DNA of 64,000 bases from the NCBI GenBank assembly GCA_030068145.1, contig JAPJBO010000574.1, positions 1 to 64,000 on the forward strand, written 5' to 3'. This DNA comes from Diplonema papillatum. Its lineage: Eukaryota > Euglenozoa > Diplonemea > Diplonemida > Diplonemidae. The translations under genes were made by a program, and so were the position numbers. A model generated the notes under the pieces. The model saw only the letters and a program-made list of their open reading frames with translations. It was not told the DNA's origin and made no database searches. The first letter of the stretch is position 1. The number at the start of each line of letters is the position of its first letter. Below are positions 1 to 11,943 of this stretch, piece after piece.

Positions 1-810
1 GCTGCAGCGTCAGCTGGCCCACCATCGCGTCCGAGAAAGCCGCCGCCCGCTTCCAGCCCTCCTCGGCCGCCATCCGGTGCGTCGTCAGGCGCGCGGCCAC
101 CGCCTCCGCGCAGACCCTCACGGCGGGCGAGTCGGGCACCTCCGCCAAAGCGCGCGCCATCCGGTCCGCCAGCATCGACAGGAACGCGGACTCCCTCACC
201 TGCGCCCCGCCACCAACCCCGGCCTCCCGCAACGTGCGCTTCCACTCCGCCTCCAGCTCCCCGACGGCGAACCCGCTCCACGAACCCGGGTCGCGTACGT
301 CGCGGCGAAAATGGCGTCCGCCTCCGTCCCCCGCAGCCGGCGCGCGACCCCCGCTTCCGTCCGGCGTCGGCAACCGCGGCGACGGCGACTCCCGACCCCG
401 CCACGGCGACGGTGACGCCGCGCCCATCAGCACCTCGGCCTCGCTCATCTCGTCGTCGTCGTCGTCCTCGGCCTCCACCCACCAACCCTTCTGCCGCAAG
501 GCGTCCGCGGTCAGGAGGTCCACCGGCAAGTGCGCCAGCACCCAGTGAACCTGCCACGCGACGAGGCACCTCGGGACCACGATCCCCAGGGTGCCCTCCG
601 CCGCCGCCCGCGCAGTCGCCCACGCGTCACCGGCCTCGGCCAGGACCCCGTGCACCCGCCGCACTGCCTCGTCGTGCCTGTCGAAGGCGGCGGGCTCCGT
701 CCCCTGGCGCTGCGTCTCGGCCCACCCCGCCTTCTCGAGCGTGGCGAGCGCCCGCGCGTGCGTCCACGTCGTCGGCATCGTCCCTTTCTTTGGCCTGAAA
801 GCTGTGAGGC
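1..810 (-). mobile_element. Retroelement-associated ORF, fossil, 3' end outside the window
   Basis: An open minus-strand frame starts at an ATG at 776-778 and runs off the left edge, about 259 residues. It has an alanine/arginine-rich body and an acidic stretch of Asp/Glu near the middle. I recognise no domain. It sits directly downstream of the 90-bp repeat at 811-900, just as the reverse transcriptase ORF at 3449-5461 sits downstream of the copy at 5452-5541. The first residues of the two ORFs are alike (a short T-W-T motif after the start), and the bases upstream of the two ATGs are also similar. It is therefore probably a relative or another ORF of the same family. As far as visible it looks open. 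The flanking repeat differs from the other copies at about three positions, so it is young. Confidence 0.5.
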
Positions 811-895
811 GGTTAGTCTCGCCTTAGCAGTCCCAGGGCCTTTCCCCACCTACCTGTATGTGTTCTCGTGGTCACCGCTACCGCGTTGACCTTTC

Positions 896-934
<39 letters not shown>
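811..934. repeat. 90-bp dispersed/terminal repeat, copy 1, with (GA)n tail
   Basis: Positions 811-900 match 3353-3442 and 5452-5541 in the same orientation, with about three differences. The copy ends in a (GA)n run at 899-934. In the copy at 3353-3442 only one GA unit separates this block from the following 29-bp block (3443-3471), so the microsatellite lies inside the repeat and has expanded here. Confidence 0.85.
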
Positions 935-938
<4 letters not shown>

Positions 939-1019
939 AATAGAGTATCTATTTGGTATCGGAAAGTAGGTGCGAGATCAGGCAAACCTTGTGCGCTAGC
1001 TTCGTTTAACCGTGAATCT

Positions 1020-3116
1020 AATAATCAGGGCTTACCCCACATTCTCGCTTTCATTTTATTTCCATTCTCCCCAAGTAATAATGCCGATCCGCAAGGATAG
1101 CCGCACGCGCCGGGCCGCGCTGAACCGTCGACGGGTGATGGATCCTGACTGGGCGGCTGCTGAGGAAGCGGCGGACGGGGCCACGCGGGAGTGGCGCATG
1201 TGGAACCCGTGCGAGCCCGGGGAGACGATGCACGCCCCTCCTCTTGCGGGAAAGGAAGGAAGGACCGGTCGCTGCTGAGGACCGGCTTGGAACGGTCGCC
1301 TGGGGGCTGGTCCCCCCCAGCCGACTCCGAACTTGAAGGACCTGGCGGGAGCATGACGACTGCTCTGCTCTCGTCGCCTGCTGACGATGGCGGAAAGCAG
1401 GAAGACCCGGGAAGCGCACCGACCAATTCTCCCGGGCACCACCCAGCTCGCCCCTCCTTCTGCGACAGTCGTTTCCCAACGCGACAGAAACCCTTGCCCG
1501 ACGCCGGCTTTTTGCCTCGGCAGGTCAGGGGGTTGAAGTCGCGAAGGTCGAGACTGCTCAGGGGAAGGCAGCTTTTTCCTGCGGCTCCACCCCCACTTCT
1601 ACGACCCCCCGACCGCAGTTCCCCTCGGCTACCTGCCACCGGAGACGAGGGGCCTCACTCCGGGAATCGGTGCCCCGAGATCGACGAGGCCGCTCGACGT
1701 CACGGCTGTGCCGCCGATCGATCTCCGCGGCCTCCGGAGCCTAGCTGGCCCCGGGGCCCGCTTGCACGGCCTGCTCGACCTCCTGACGGACGGACACTCC
1801 TTCCGTCGGAAGTTGTTGGAAGTGCCTGTCCTGCCGGGTCGGAAGAGCGACGCATTTGCCCGGCATGCGGTGACGCTGGAAGGTGTCGGGTTTGTGGAGC
1901 GGGTTCCTCGGTCGCAGCCGCTGAAGTGCGTCCTGCCGGCATTCGCCGTCGAGAAGGGCGAGCAGCACTCGCGCGCCATCGTCGACGGCCGCCCGCTGAA
2001 CGAGCTGATGGAGCCCCCGCCGAAGTTCAGCCTCTTGCGTGTCGACGAGGTCATCAAGAAGATGATGTCGAAGTCACACGCAGTCGTAGTTGACCTGAAG
2101 TCCTACTTTTTCCAATTCCCAGTAGGACGGTCGACGTCGGCATTCTTCGGGCTTCGAACGAAGAGGCCGGACGGGGGCGTGGCCCTGTATCGGTGGCGCC
2201 GTCTGACGATGGGCTGGTCGTACTCGCCGGTGATTGCGCAGGACTCCGCACTCGTCGTCACGGAGCCTGCGAAGGACGACAGGGTCGTCTGGTACGACGA
2301 CTGGGCCCTCGTCGGTGACTGTCCGGACGCGCTTCGCGCAGTGCGCGACCGAGTCCTGCGACGCGCCCGCCAGGTGCGCATGACGGTCAACGACGAGAAG
2401 TCCGTCCTCGAGCCCAGCTCGACGCCGGTTGTCTTGGGGGTCGAGTTTGACCTCGCGGCGAAGAGGTACCGACTGAAGCAGGAGTGGGCGAGGAAGGCGC
2501 ACCTCCTCTTTTGCTCGGTCGGTTCGATGCAGATGACTTTGCGTGGCGTTTGGAAGGTCGTCGGAACCGCCATTTGGGCATGGACGGTGTGGGGCACGCC
2601 ACTCTGCAGAGTGAGCCCGGTGCTTGCGTGGATGGGGACCCTGGCGCACCAAGTCCTGACCGGTTCCCTGGGCTGGGAGTCGCTGGTCCGCGTGAGCGAC
2701 GACGTTCTTCCGTTCCTGGCTGGGGTGAGGCGGCGCCTGTCGGGCAATCGATGGGTCGTTTTCGACTCGAAGCAGCGGGACACCCTCGTGGAGGCGTGGT
2801 CCGACGCCAGCATGCAGGGATGGGCCTGGCTAGTGGGTTCCATGGCGATGTGGGGCCCATGGAGGGATGCACCGCAGCACATCTTCTTCGCCGAGCTTAC
2901 GGCGGCCAAGTTTGCGGTTGCGTATGCGGCTTCGCGGTCTCCGCTGTCGACAATCAGAATATTTGTCGACAACTTGCCCGCCGTCAACTGCCTGAAGAAC
3001 TGGAAGTCGAAGACCGAGCTCGGGAACCTCATCCTGTGCCAGGTCCGCACATTCTCGCTTTCATTTCACCAACCCTGCGACCTTTATTATTTCACCGTTT
3101 CTGCCAGCGCGACCTT

Positions 3117-3173
<57 letters not shown>

Positions 3174-3175
3174 GC

Positions 3176-3246
<71 letters not shown>

Positions 3247-3325
3247 ACATCAAAACAAGTCAAAGGGTGTGGGCCTCCACCGTCAGGTGGGCCCCCACCG
3301 TCAGGTGGGCTAGGCTAGTTCCGGG
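1020..3325 (+). mobile_element. Retroelement fossil with reverse transcriptase and RNase H (plus strand)
   Basis: The best-preserved reading frame is at 1708-3318. From about residue 80 it shows reverse transcriptase features: a V-D-L-K-S-Y-F-F-Q-F-P segment, an M-G-W-S-Y-S-P segment, then an aspartate pair in a Y-D-D setting near residue 198, followed by a V-L-G-V-E-F-D thumb-proximal motif. A region after about residue 350 (S-D-A-S, F-V-D-N) resembles RNase H. It is clearly related to the pol frame at 3449-5461 but diverged and on the opposite strand. I recognise no integrase, protease or capsid part. The type (RT + RNase H, no obvious integrase) suggests LTR kin or a DIRS/Ngaro-like group. 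It looks broken, with a few disruptions, mostly in its 5' part. It ends in an imperfect (GA)n tract (about 3120-3243) and a short block repeated at 3443-3471 and inside an intron near 32.3 kb. Confidence 0.7.
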
Positions 3326-3352
3326 GTGGCTCCCTGGGAGGGACAGGGACGG

Positions 3353-3471
3353 GGTTAGTCACGCCTTAGCAGTCCCAGGGCCTCTCCCCACCCACCTGTA
3401 TGTGTTCTCGTGGTCACCGCTACCGCGTTGACCTTTCCCGAGAACACATCAAAACAAGTCAAAGGGTGTGG
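3353..3471. repeat. 90-bp repeat, copy 2, with unexpanded GA site and 29-bp tail block
   Basis: Positions 3353-3442 are identical to 5452-5541 by eye. The tail block 3443-3471 also follows the (GA)n tract at about 3243-3272. Read on the minus strand, the repeat contains an 11-bp inverted repeat (arms ATGTGTTCTCG and CGAGAACACAT about 36 bp apart), which GA expansion splits in the other copies. Confidence 0.85.
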
Positions 3472-5451
3472 CACGTGACCGCGGGAGCGGAAGTTGCGCC
3501 GGGAACCGAGGCAACGAGGTCCCCCGCGTGTACGGGTCCGCCAGCTGTCCGCCGGACGGCACCCAGTCAGGGCGGAGGACAATCCCTCTGCGCCCGGCAA
3601 CACGAAGAGACCGGGACAAAACGCGATTCGCGGCGTACGAGGAAGAACTCCCCTTCGCCACGGCGCCCACAACCGCCGCGTTGTCGATGCGGCACCGCTG
3701 CGCCCCCGGCGCCCAGCACAGCCGAACCACACCTTCCGCGAACGCCAACATCTCCTTCAAGTTGATGTGGGCGTCCGCGTCCGGTCCCGCGAACACGCCC
3801 TGCCGCCCGTCCACGAACCGGCCTTCCGCCTCCAGCAGCGCCGCCCACGCCCGCGAGCTGGCGTCCGTCCACAGGACGCTCCCTGTGTCCTCAGGGACGC
3901 CGCCCACGACCCACGGGTTCTCCCGGACGATCTTCCGGAGCGCGCCCAGCTCCCGTCTCGCCGACGGAGGAACGTCGACGACCTCGTCCCACACCGGCGC
4001 TGCGGCACCCACCATGCGACCGCCGAGCCTCCCCGCGAACGACAGCAACGCCGCGAAATGGCAGCGGGGCACCGCCAGGATGTCCGTCGCCCAGACGGCG
4101 CCCCCGAAGACTTCGGCGAACTGACGGGCCGTCGCTCTGCCGGAAAGCACCGCCGTCATCCCGCTGCCGTCGACCCACCGCTCCGCCCACGCCGGGTCGA
4201 GCCTGTGCCGCTGCGTCTCGGCAGCCAGGTCGAACTCCACACCCACACACACGAACCGCGAGCGAACCTGCCACAACGCGTCGTCGCCTTCCGCCCGCAC
4301 TTCGACCCGCGCCGCCTGCGCCCGCTTCCGAAAAACGGCCACGTTCCGCTCTGCCTCGTCCAGCGTCCCACCCAAGACAAGGAAGTTGTCCACCCAGGCG
4401 AGGCCCAGGTCCCGGACCAGCACGTTCGACGCGCGCTGCGCAATGCACGGCGCCCAAGACCACCCCATGCACAGCACGTTCAACAGCATGTCGCACCCCT
4501 TCATACCAATCCCGAAATATCGCGAAATGCTCGCGTCTACTGGGAACTGGTAGAAGTACGACACGCCGTCGCACTGCATGGCGAACCGGTGCCTCTCGAC
4601 CTCGGCGATGAAGTCGCGCAGCCGGGGCAGGTCCATGCTGGGCGGCCGGCGCATCGCGTCGTTCAGCGGCCGGGCATCCAGAACGAGACGTGCCGTTCGT
4701 CCGTCCTTCTTCGGCGTGGTAAACGCCTTCATCGCGAATGCCGGCCGCGAACGTGCGTCGCTCGCCACCCCGCACGACCGCAGAGTCGCCCGGTGTCGCT
4801 CCATCCCGCGCGACGGCACCCGGCACCCGCCTGCGGCGTCCCCAGACACGAAAGCCTCCGCAAACGCTACCGGATCCATCAACATCGGCAGCACCTCGCG
4901 GAATCGACCGACACCGTCCATCGCCGCCAACGCCTCCACGTCGATGCGGTTCGACGTTACCCTCGCCAGAGGGAGCCCCGCGTCCGCCCGCCTACCCGGA
5001 GCCACTCGACACCCTGGAAGTGAGGGCGTCGACGAGTAGGTCGAGCTGGACACGTTGTCCGGGGCTTCGTCGTACACCGCCAGCCCGCCCGCGATGCCCT
5101 GCAGCCGCCTCTGCAGCCCTGCAAGGCGCGACGCATCCCGACCCACTCCGACTCCACGGCCACCGCGACCGGCCGGCTGCGGGCACCCAACGGCGAGTAC
5201 CCACGTCGGCGAGAGCGAACGGCGGTCGCACCCGTCCCCGCGACGCTTACCCCCGTCCACTCTCGGCCGCTTCACCCAGCGACCGAAGGCCTGCCGCTCG
5301 CCGCCCGGCTCGTCCGCCCGACTGCGGCCGTCCACCCGCACCACGCGCTCCACCGGACGGGTTGTGGGCCCTCCCGTCCATCTCCACCACGCGCGCGTCC
5401 ATGTCACCGCCATTCCAACCCTACCATTCGGAGTCCCGAGAGCAGTAAGGC

Positions 5452-5461
<10 letters not shown>
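3442..5461 (-). mobile_element. Retroelement with an open RT-RNase H pol frame (minus strand), between direct 90-bp repeats
   Basis: One 670-residue frame at 3449-5461. Residues 1-200 are Arg/Gly-rich without a recognised domain. Residues about 235-420 are reverse transcriptase: a K-K-D-G-R fingers motif, A-R-P-L-N-D, a Y-F-Y-Q-F-P segment, an M-G-W-S-W-A-P segment, the active-site region, and a V-C-V-G-V-E-F-D motif. Residues about 525-650 are RNase H-like, with T-D-A-S, a N-L-K-E-M-L-A helix, I-D-N-A-A-V-V and a closing D-P-Y-T-R-G. I see no integrase or capsid domain. Direct 90-bp repeats, identical by eye, lie at 3353-3442 and 5452-5541, consistent with a young element with short terminal repeats. 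The pol frame looks whole. The family is LTR kin or DIRS/Ngaro-like, assigned by recollection of motifs only. Confidence 0.75.
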
Positions 5462-6725
<1,264 letters not shown>

Positions 6726-9700
6726 CTACGGGCGTGCACAGCACTGAAACAACAGAGAGGGAGAGAGAGAGAGAGACGAGTCTGCAGGGACCATCTCTCC
6801 AAGGAGTTCCGGTCGCCTCACGACTGCCCCGTATGTGCATACCACGCGTCCCCATCCTTCCTTGTTGCAATCCGCCAGGAACCTGATGTTGCCGATGACG
6901 TACATGCCTTTGCGGGCGCGGGAAAGCGCGACTATGAGGCGATTCTCCTGCTGCAAGAACCCAATGTTGTCGGACCCGCTCCGAACCAAGCTGAGGATGA
7001 CGATGTCGACCTCTTCGCCTTGATAATTGTCCACGCACACGATTTTGATGTCGGCCGTGTCGAATTTACTGCGAGCCCTCTCCTTAACTGCCATCAACTG
7101 GCCTTTGTACGCGGTGAGGATGCAGATGTCCTTCGCTGTATAACCCTGCTTGATGAGGTAATTCGCGAGACGCACGGAAAACTCGGCCTCGAACGCGTTG
7201 AAAGGAGAACCGTCATCTTTTGTTTCCGGCTTGGTGTGCTCCAGGAAGAAAACGGGGTGGGTGAGTCCGTCGATGTAGGCTGGGTACTCGTCGATCTTCG
7301 GGTGGGTTCGAATGGGTTGGTTGTAGAACTGAGCGGTGAGGTCGCATATTGATTGGCGCATGCGGCGCTGGGTCAAGAGGACGGCTGGCTCGTAGCCGCA
7401 ATTGCAGAGACGTTCCATGAGGGAGACGGCGAGGTTGGCACGTTGCATTTGGTACGTGTTGACTTTGGGTTGGAGCTGCTTGTGGTCTCCGATGAGGATG
7501 AGGTGTCGGCAGTTCTGCGTGAGGACTGAGATGACGTGTGCTTCGAGAACTTCGGCCGCTTCCTCAACGATGATGACTTCCGGCTTCAGACCCTCGAACA
7601 TCTTTGTGTACTTTGCACAGCCGGTCGTCGTCGCACCGACCAAACGAGCCTTCGCCAACCGTCTCGTATTAAACTCAACTTCTCTTTCCTGCTTCTCGAC
7701 AGCTACCTTCTCGTATTGCACGCACCTCTCCTTCAAAATCCTCCCGTGCTTGCTCCTAACCGGACGCGTCCACGCGTCAAAATGCCGCCGCCTCTCGTCC
7801 GCGTCTAGCTCGTCATACATCTCCATCTCCAAATCCTCGACATCCTCATCTCCTTCATCCCCCATGCGCACCCCCACGTTTCCCGCTTCGTTGTCAGCGT
7901 CTTCCACACCGCTGACCTCGTTTTCGAAGCCCCGCAGCCAGCTGATGTAAATATTCCGGCACCGCTCCTCTAAGGCTTCCGCTTCCCTGTTCAAATTCTG
8001 CAATTCCTTGCTCGCGGCTCGGGCTTCTTCCGAGAAGCCCGCTGAACCTTCGCAGATGTCGAGCAGGCGGGCGCGCTCGTTGTCAACTTCGGCGCGGCGG
8101 TAGCGAAACATCCGAAGCTTTTCCGCAAAGTACCGGCGTGCGTTCGCGGGCAAAGCGCCCGTGTCCAGTTCGAGGCTTTGCGTCAGCTTTTGCTCGGACA
8201 GGTGGTCGGAGCGCTCCTCGATTTCTTTGTGGAGCGTGAAGAGCTGCCTGCGAATGGCGGCGAGGACCGGAGGCATCCTGACGTTGTCGTGGTTCAACGA
8301 GTACGGCTTGACGATCTCGGACTTGCTCGCGCCTCCGACTCTGATGACGCGGTTTTCGATCACCTTGTCGCCGTTGTTCTTGTCGGGCATCACCAAGTGC
8401 TCCAACACAGAGTCAAGGGCGTGGTTAGTGTGGCAAAGGAGGAGGAGCGGCGGGGGGTCGTCCTCGGCGCCTTCGCCGTCGGTTTCGCCCTTGTCGCGGT
8501 CCCGCCCCCACAACGTGTCGAGGAGGACTTGGATCACCTTTGTCCCGACGAACGTCTTGCCGGTCCCCGGAGGCCCTTGGACGATGGCGACCTCCCGGCC
8601 CAGCGCGCTTTTCACGCTGAACAGCTGGCTTGGGTCGAGCTCCGTTTCGTGGTCGGGCGGGAAATCTTCCCGCAGGTTCCAAGTGATGTCCTCTTTGTCC
8701 GCGCCGGTGCACAACAGAGCATTGACGACGAGCGGCCTGTCGCGCAGGTACGCAGGGAACTCGATGTTCTGCAGGCTTTCCTTCTTCCCAAGCAGAACGC
8801 CCTCAAACGGAACGTCGGCGATGTCCTTCTTGTGCAGGTTGTGGAGCACGTGGACGTACCCTTCGAAAAAGATGCGGGACTCAATCATGTCGTACTTGTT
8901 GCCGATGATCGCGCTGGTCACCTCGGTGTAGAACCGCAGGAAGAACACAATTTCGCCGGCGCCATCCCTGTTCTGCAAGAGGGTTTTGGTGCCGGTGACG
9001 CACCCCCAGAGCAAATGCTCCCTCCCGAAATTGTCTGCGGAAAGGCAGATCAGCGACCCGTTCCGCAATCGGTCCGGGGCCCACTTCTTGAACAGGACGC
9101 GGATGTTGTACGTCACTCCGTACTGCATGGAACAACCGATGCCTTCGATCGTCACTCCTTCATCCAGCCAGACGTCTTTCACAGGGATCCCCCTGCGCTG
9201 CAGGAGCGCATTCCTCAACGGGACGAGGAAGTCTTCGCGCAGGAGGTGAAACTGCGTGTCGAGGAGCCAACCCATTTCGTGGATTTCCGAATCAACGTTC
9301 GCTTTGTAAGACTTCTTTGGCAGCGTCTCGAAAACGTCTACGAAGAAGTCGTCGTGGTTGTCCACGTTGTACTGGGGGTCGGCGTACGTATAGTAGACCC
9401 TCTCCTGCCGTACCTCTGCAGGGATGCCCTCGATACATTTCTCTACCTCTGGATTTTTCGAGCAAAGACGTTGTTCTTGATCAGCGATGAACTCCACCTC
9501 AACGTAGCGGTCCGAGGAGTACTTCATGATGCGAGCTAGCAGAACGAGAGCTTCGCGTGATTTTTGCTTGGTGACTTGTTGCTTCAGGTAAACCACGGTG
9601 TGGTATCGATCCAGTTTCTCGATGGCTGCCGCGGTATTGATACCATCCGGCGGCGAGCTTTCCTGCTCGGCCCGGAGCGCCTCGCAAAAAGCGTCGAACA

Positions 9701-11597
9701 TCTGCGCTTCGGGAACCAAGCGGAGGTCCCGCGTGATGTCGCCGAGCTGCTCGAAGTCCCACCTGCCGTTCTCTGGCTTGCCAAGAGTTCTCGGCCGGCA
9801 CGATTCTGAGACTCCCCTGTTTTTGTTCGCGTACCGGGACACGCCGGGTTTCAACGCCGGCTCCGTGTCGTCGTCCGCAGCATGGTCGTCGGTCCCCCGT
9901 CCCTCCCGAAAATGCGGTTTTCCGCCTTTGTCCGGGGCGCCGCAGCCCTTGCCGGGCAGCCCCCCGCCCGGGGCGGGCTTTCCTCCTTTCCCCGCCGTTT
10001 TCCCCGAGACGTCGCCTTTGTGATATTGTTGCGCCGGGGCAACAACGTCGGGCCAAGGGAGCGGCTCGCCGCCGTAGCGGTGGCTCCCCTTGTAGCTTGC
10101 CCACCCGTAGTTCGTTCCCGCGAAGCTGTCGGCACCCTCGCTTCTCTGCGATCGAGCGCTCGACAAGCCACGACTCGAAGCATCTGCGCTGCTGCGGGAA
10201 CACCCTTTCCCAATTGTGCTGTCAGTGTACGCGTCAGACCCTGTACTTGAACCGTAGCTGGGGCGTCGTTCTACCTGTGTGTCGCTGGGCGCGTTCGGTC
10301 CTCTGTATCCGAGCATTGTATCGTCAGGGTATCTTTGCCCTTTCATCCCTTTGCCCCCGAACGCGGCGTCAACCACCGGGTTTCCCTTCGGTGCTCCAGG
10401 AGCCGTTGAATGCGGGAAACGTGAACACGCCGTCGGCGGTACTGGGTTCGTGGACCAAGACAAGAAGGGAGACGCGCTGTCGCCAGAGGGCCACCTACCT
10501 TTCGCACCTTTCCCGTCACCTCCGATTGCAGGGCTGCCATCACTGTGCCCCTTGCCTTTCGAGCCTTTCCCTACGTCGAAGGCAGGACCGCCGTCGCGTT
10601 TCTTTCCTTTACCGCCGCCTCCGAAGGCAGAACTGTCATTATCGTGGTACTCCTCACCTTTCTTACCTTTCCCGCCGCCTCCGAAAGGAGGGCTGTCGTG
10701 ATGGTATCCGTCGCCTTTCGTACCCTTACCGCCACCTCCGAAGGAAGAACTATCATCGTCGTGGTCGTGGTATCCCTCACCTTTCTTACCTTTTCCGCCG
10801 CCTCCGAAAGGAGGACTGCCGTGATGGTATCCGTCGCCTTTCGTACCCTTACCGCCACCTCCGAAGGAAGAACTATCATCGTCGTGGTCGTGGTATTCCT
10901 TACCTTTCTTACCTTTTCCGCCGCTTCCGAAAGGAGGACTGCCGTCATGGTATCCGTCGCCTTTCGTACCCTTACCGCCACCTCCGAAGGAAGAACTATC
11001 ATCGTCGTGGTCGTGGTATCCCTCACCTTTCTTACCTTTTCCGCCGCCTCCGAAAAGAGGACTGTCGTCAAGGTATTCGTCACCTTTCTTACCCTTGCCA
11101 CTGCCCCCGAACGCAGGGCCGTCGACAATGTATTCCCTACCTTTCGAGCCTTTCCCGTCGTCTAGGACGGGAGCATCGTAAGAAAGCCCGCCACCTTTCT
11201 TACCCTTGCCGCCGCCTCCAAAAGCAGAACCGTTGTCACTGTACTTGTTACCTTTGAAGCCTTTCGCCCCCAATGAGGTGGTAGGCAATCCCTTACCACT
11301 CTTACCTTTGGCGTTTAAACTGTAGCTGGCGCCAGGACCACTATCGAAACCACGTTCGGCTTGGTTGCCCGGTTTGGTCCCCTTTGGCCCGGCAGATTTG
11401 CCCCCCTTTTCATGATCTGATCTGCTGTCAGAGTCATCTTTCCACGGATGGCTACCCTCGCGCTGCACACTGCCCTCGTCATGGGGTTTCGAACCCTTAA
11501 CGCTTGCTGCTTGCAGGAGGGGCCTGCCGCTCTTTCCTGATGAGTTGGACCACCCGGTGTCTTTACGTTGGCCGGTATCGTCGTGCATTTCGCACAA
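6726..11597 (-). CDS. NFX1/ZNFX1-type superfamily 1 RNA helicase with Gly/Lys-rich repetitive N-terminus
   Basis: A long frame of 1623 residues. The C-terminal 600 residues hold all the SF1 (UPF1-like) motifs: Walker A G-P-P-G-T-G-K-T near residue 1008, C-H-T-N-H-A-L-D (Ia), V-E-E-A-A near 1343 (II), G-D-H-K-Q-L-Q-P (III), D-N-Y-Q-G-E-E (V) and A-L-S-R-A-R-K-G near 1557 (VI). The order and wording match the NFX1/ZNFX1 group, which acts on RNA. Residues about 115-335 are tandem repeats built on G-G-G-G-K-G-K-K-G-E-G-Y-H-D-H-D-D-D, low-complexity and charged. The frame stays open upstream of the first ATG for about 14 codons, with a CAG acceptor-like site there, and encodes a Cys-containing stretch. 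A further 5' exon is therefore possible. A 99-nt intron (6744-6842) may be spliced just before the stop. If so, the tail becomes five residues and the protein 1590 aa; the intron is in frame, so retention is also coding. Confidence 0.85.
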   Translation of the reverse strand: MCEMHDDTGQRKDTGWSNSSGKSGRPLLQAASVKGSKPHDEGSVQREGSHPWKDDSDSRSDHEKGGKSAGPKGTKPGNQAERGFDSGPGASYSLNAKGKSGKGLPTTSLGAKGFKGNKYSDNGSAFGGGGKGKKGGGLSYDAPVLDDGKGSKGREYIVDGPAFGGSGKGKKGDEYLDDSPLFGGGGKGKKGEGYHDHDDDSSSFGGGGKGTKGDGYHDGSPPFGSGGKGKKGKEYHDHDDDSSSFGGGGKGTKGDGYHHGSPPFGGGGKGKKGEGYHDHDDDSSSFGGGGKGTKGDGYHHDSPPFGGGGKGKKGEEYHDNDSSAFGGGGKGKKRDGGPAFDVGKGSKGKGHSDGSPAIGGDGKGAKGRWPSGDSASPFLSWSTNPVPPTACSRFPHSTAPGAPKGNPVVDAAFGGKGMKGQRYPDDTMLGYRGPNAPSDTQVERRPSYGSSTGSDAYTDSTIGKGCSRSSADASSRGLSSARSQRSEGADSFAGTNYGWASYKGSHRYGGEPLPWPDVVAPAQQYHKGDVSGKTAGKGGKPAPGGGLPGKGCGAPDKGGKPHFREGRGTDDHAADDDTEPALKPGVSRYANKNRGVSESCRPRTLGKPENGRWDFEQLGDITRDLRLVPEAQMFDAFCEALRAEQESSPPDGINTAAAIEKLDRYHTVVYLKQQVTKQKSREALVLLARIMKYSSDRYVEVEFIADQEQRLCSKNPEVEKCIEGIPAEVRQERVYYTYADPQYNVDNHDDFFVDVFETLPKKSYKANVDSEIHEMGWLLDTQFHLLREDFLVPLRNALLQRRGIPVKDVWLDEGVTIEGIGCSMQYGVTYNIRVLFKKWAPDRLRNGSLICLSADNFGREHLLWGCVTGTKTLLQNRDGAGEIVFFLRFYTEVTSAIIGNKYDMIESRIFFEGYVHVLHNLHKKDIADVPFEGVLLGKKESLQNIEFPAYLRDRPLVVNALLCTGADKEDITWNLREDFPPDHETELDPSQLFSVKSALGREVAIVQGPPGTGKTFVGTKVIQVLLDTLWGRDRDKGETDGEGAEDDPPPLLLLCHTNHALDSVLEHLVMPDKNNGDKVIENRVIRVGGASKSEIVKPYSLNHDNVRMPPVLAAIRRQLFTLHKEIEERSDHLSEQKLTQSLELDTGALPANARRYFAEKLRMFRYRRAEVDNERARLLDICEGSAGFSEEARAASKELQNLNREAEALEERCRNIYISWLRGFENEVSGVEDADNEAGNVGVRMGDEGDEDVEDLEMEMYDELDADERRRHFDAWTRPVRSKHGRILKERCVQYEKVAVEKQEREVEFNTRRLAKARLVGATTTGCAKYTKMFEGLKPEVIIVEEAAEVLEAHVISVLTQNCRHLILIGDHKQLQPKVNTYQMQRANLAVSLMERLCNCGYEPAVLLTQRRMRQSICDLTAQFYNQPIRTHPKIDEYPAYIDGLTHPVFFLEHTKPETKDDGSPFNAFEAEFSVRLANYLIKQGYTAKDICILTAYKGQLMAVKERARSKFDTADIKIVCVDNYQGEEVDIVILSLVRSGSDNIGFLQQENRLIVALSRARKGMYVIGNIRFLADCNKEGWGRVVCTYGAVVRRPELLGEMVPADSSLSLSPSLLFQCCARP
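6744..6842 (-). other. Candidate 99-nt terminal intron made largely of a dispersed repeat
   Basis: On the minus strand it begins GTATGC and ends with a (CT)n run and TTGTTTCAG. Most of the interval is a copy of the dispersed repeat also found near 6058, 17640 and 18376, so the repeat supplies the polypyrimidine tract and acceptor. The length is a multiple of three and the frame has no stop. Confidence 0.55.
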
Positions 11598-11943
11598 TTG
11601 CGCGCAGAGATCCCCCGCACCGCACTTCCTGTATTCGATACGTGTTTGAGGTCATTGGGTAAAGAGTGGGCAGCTTGTAAGTACAACTTTCTCTCCGCTA
11701 CCGAAACGAACGATACAAGTTCGCAGAGCTCGGCTGGTCCTGAACGAGAGCCAGCGCGCCAGGAGGGGCCGTCCACGGAACCCGAAACAACGCCTACTTG
11801 AGGGCTGCCCCCCCCAAATTGGCTCGTGAAGGGGTCGAACCCCCACTTGAGCCCTTTTGAACGCATGCTGAGTCACGACTCATTCAACCGGGGCTTTGCA
11901 CGACTCGTGAACTGGTCAAATTTCCCGCTGATTTGTGTCGGGG

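Noticed and set aside
11800-11870. Possible tRNA T-arm (GGGGTCGAACCCCCA)
   Set aside because: The flanks do not form acceptor, D or anticodon arms. It is only a short GC hairpin.
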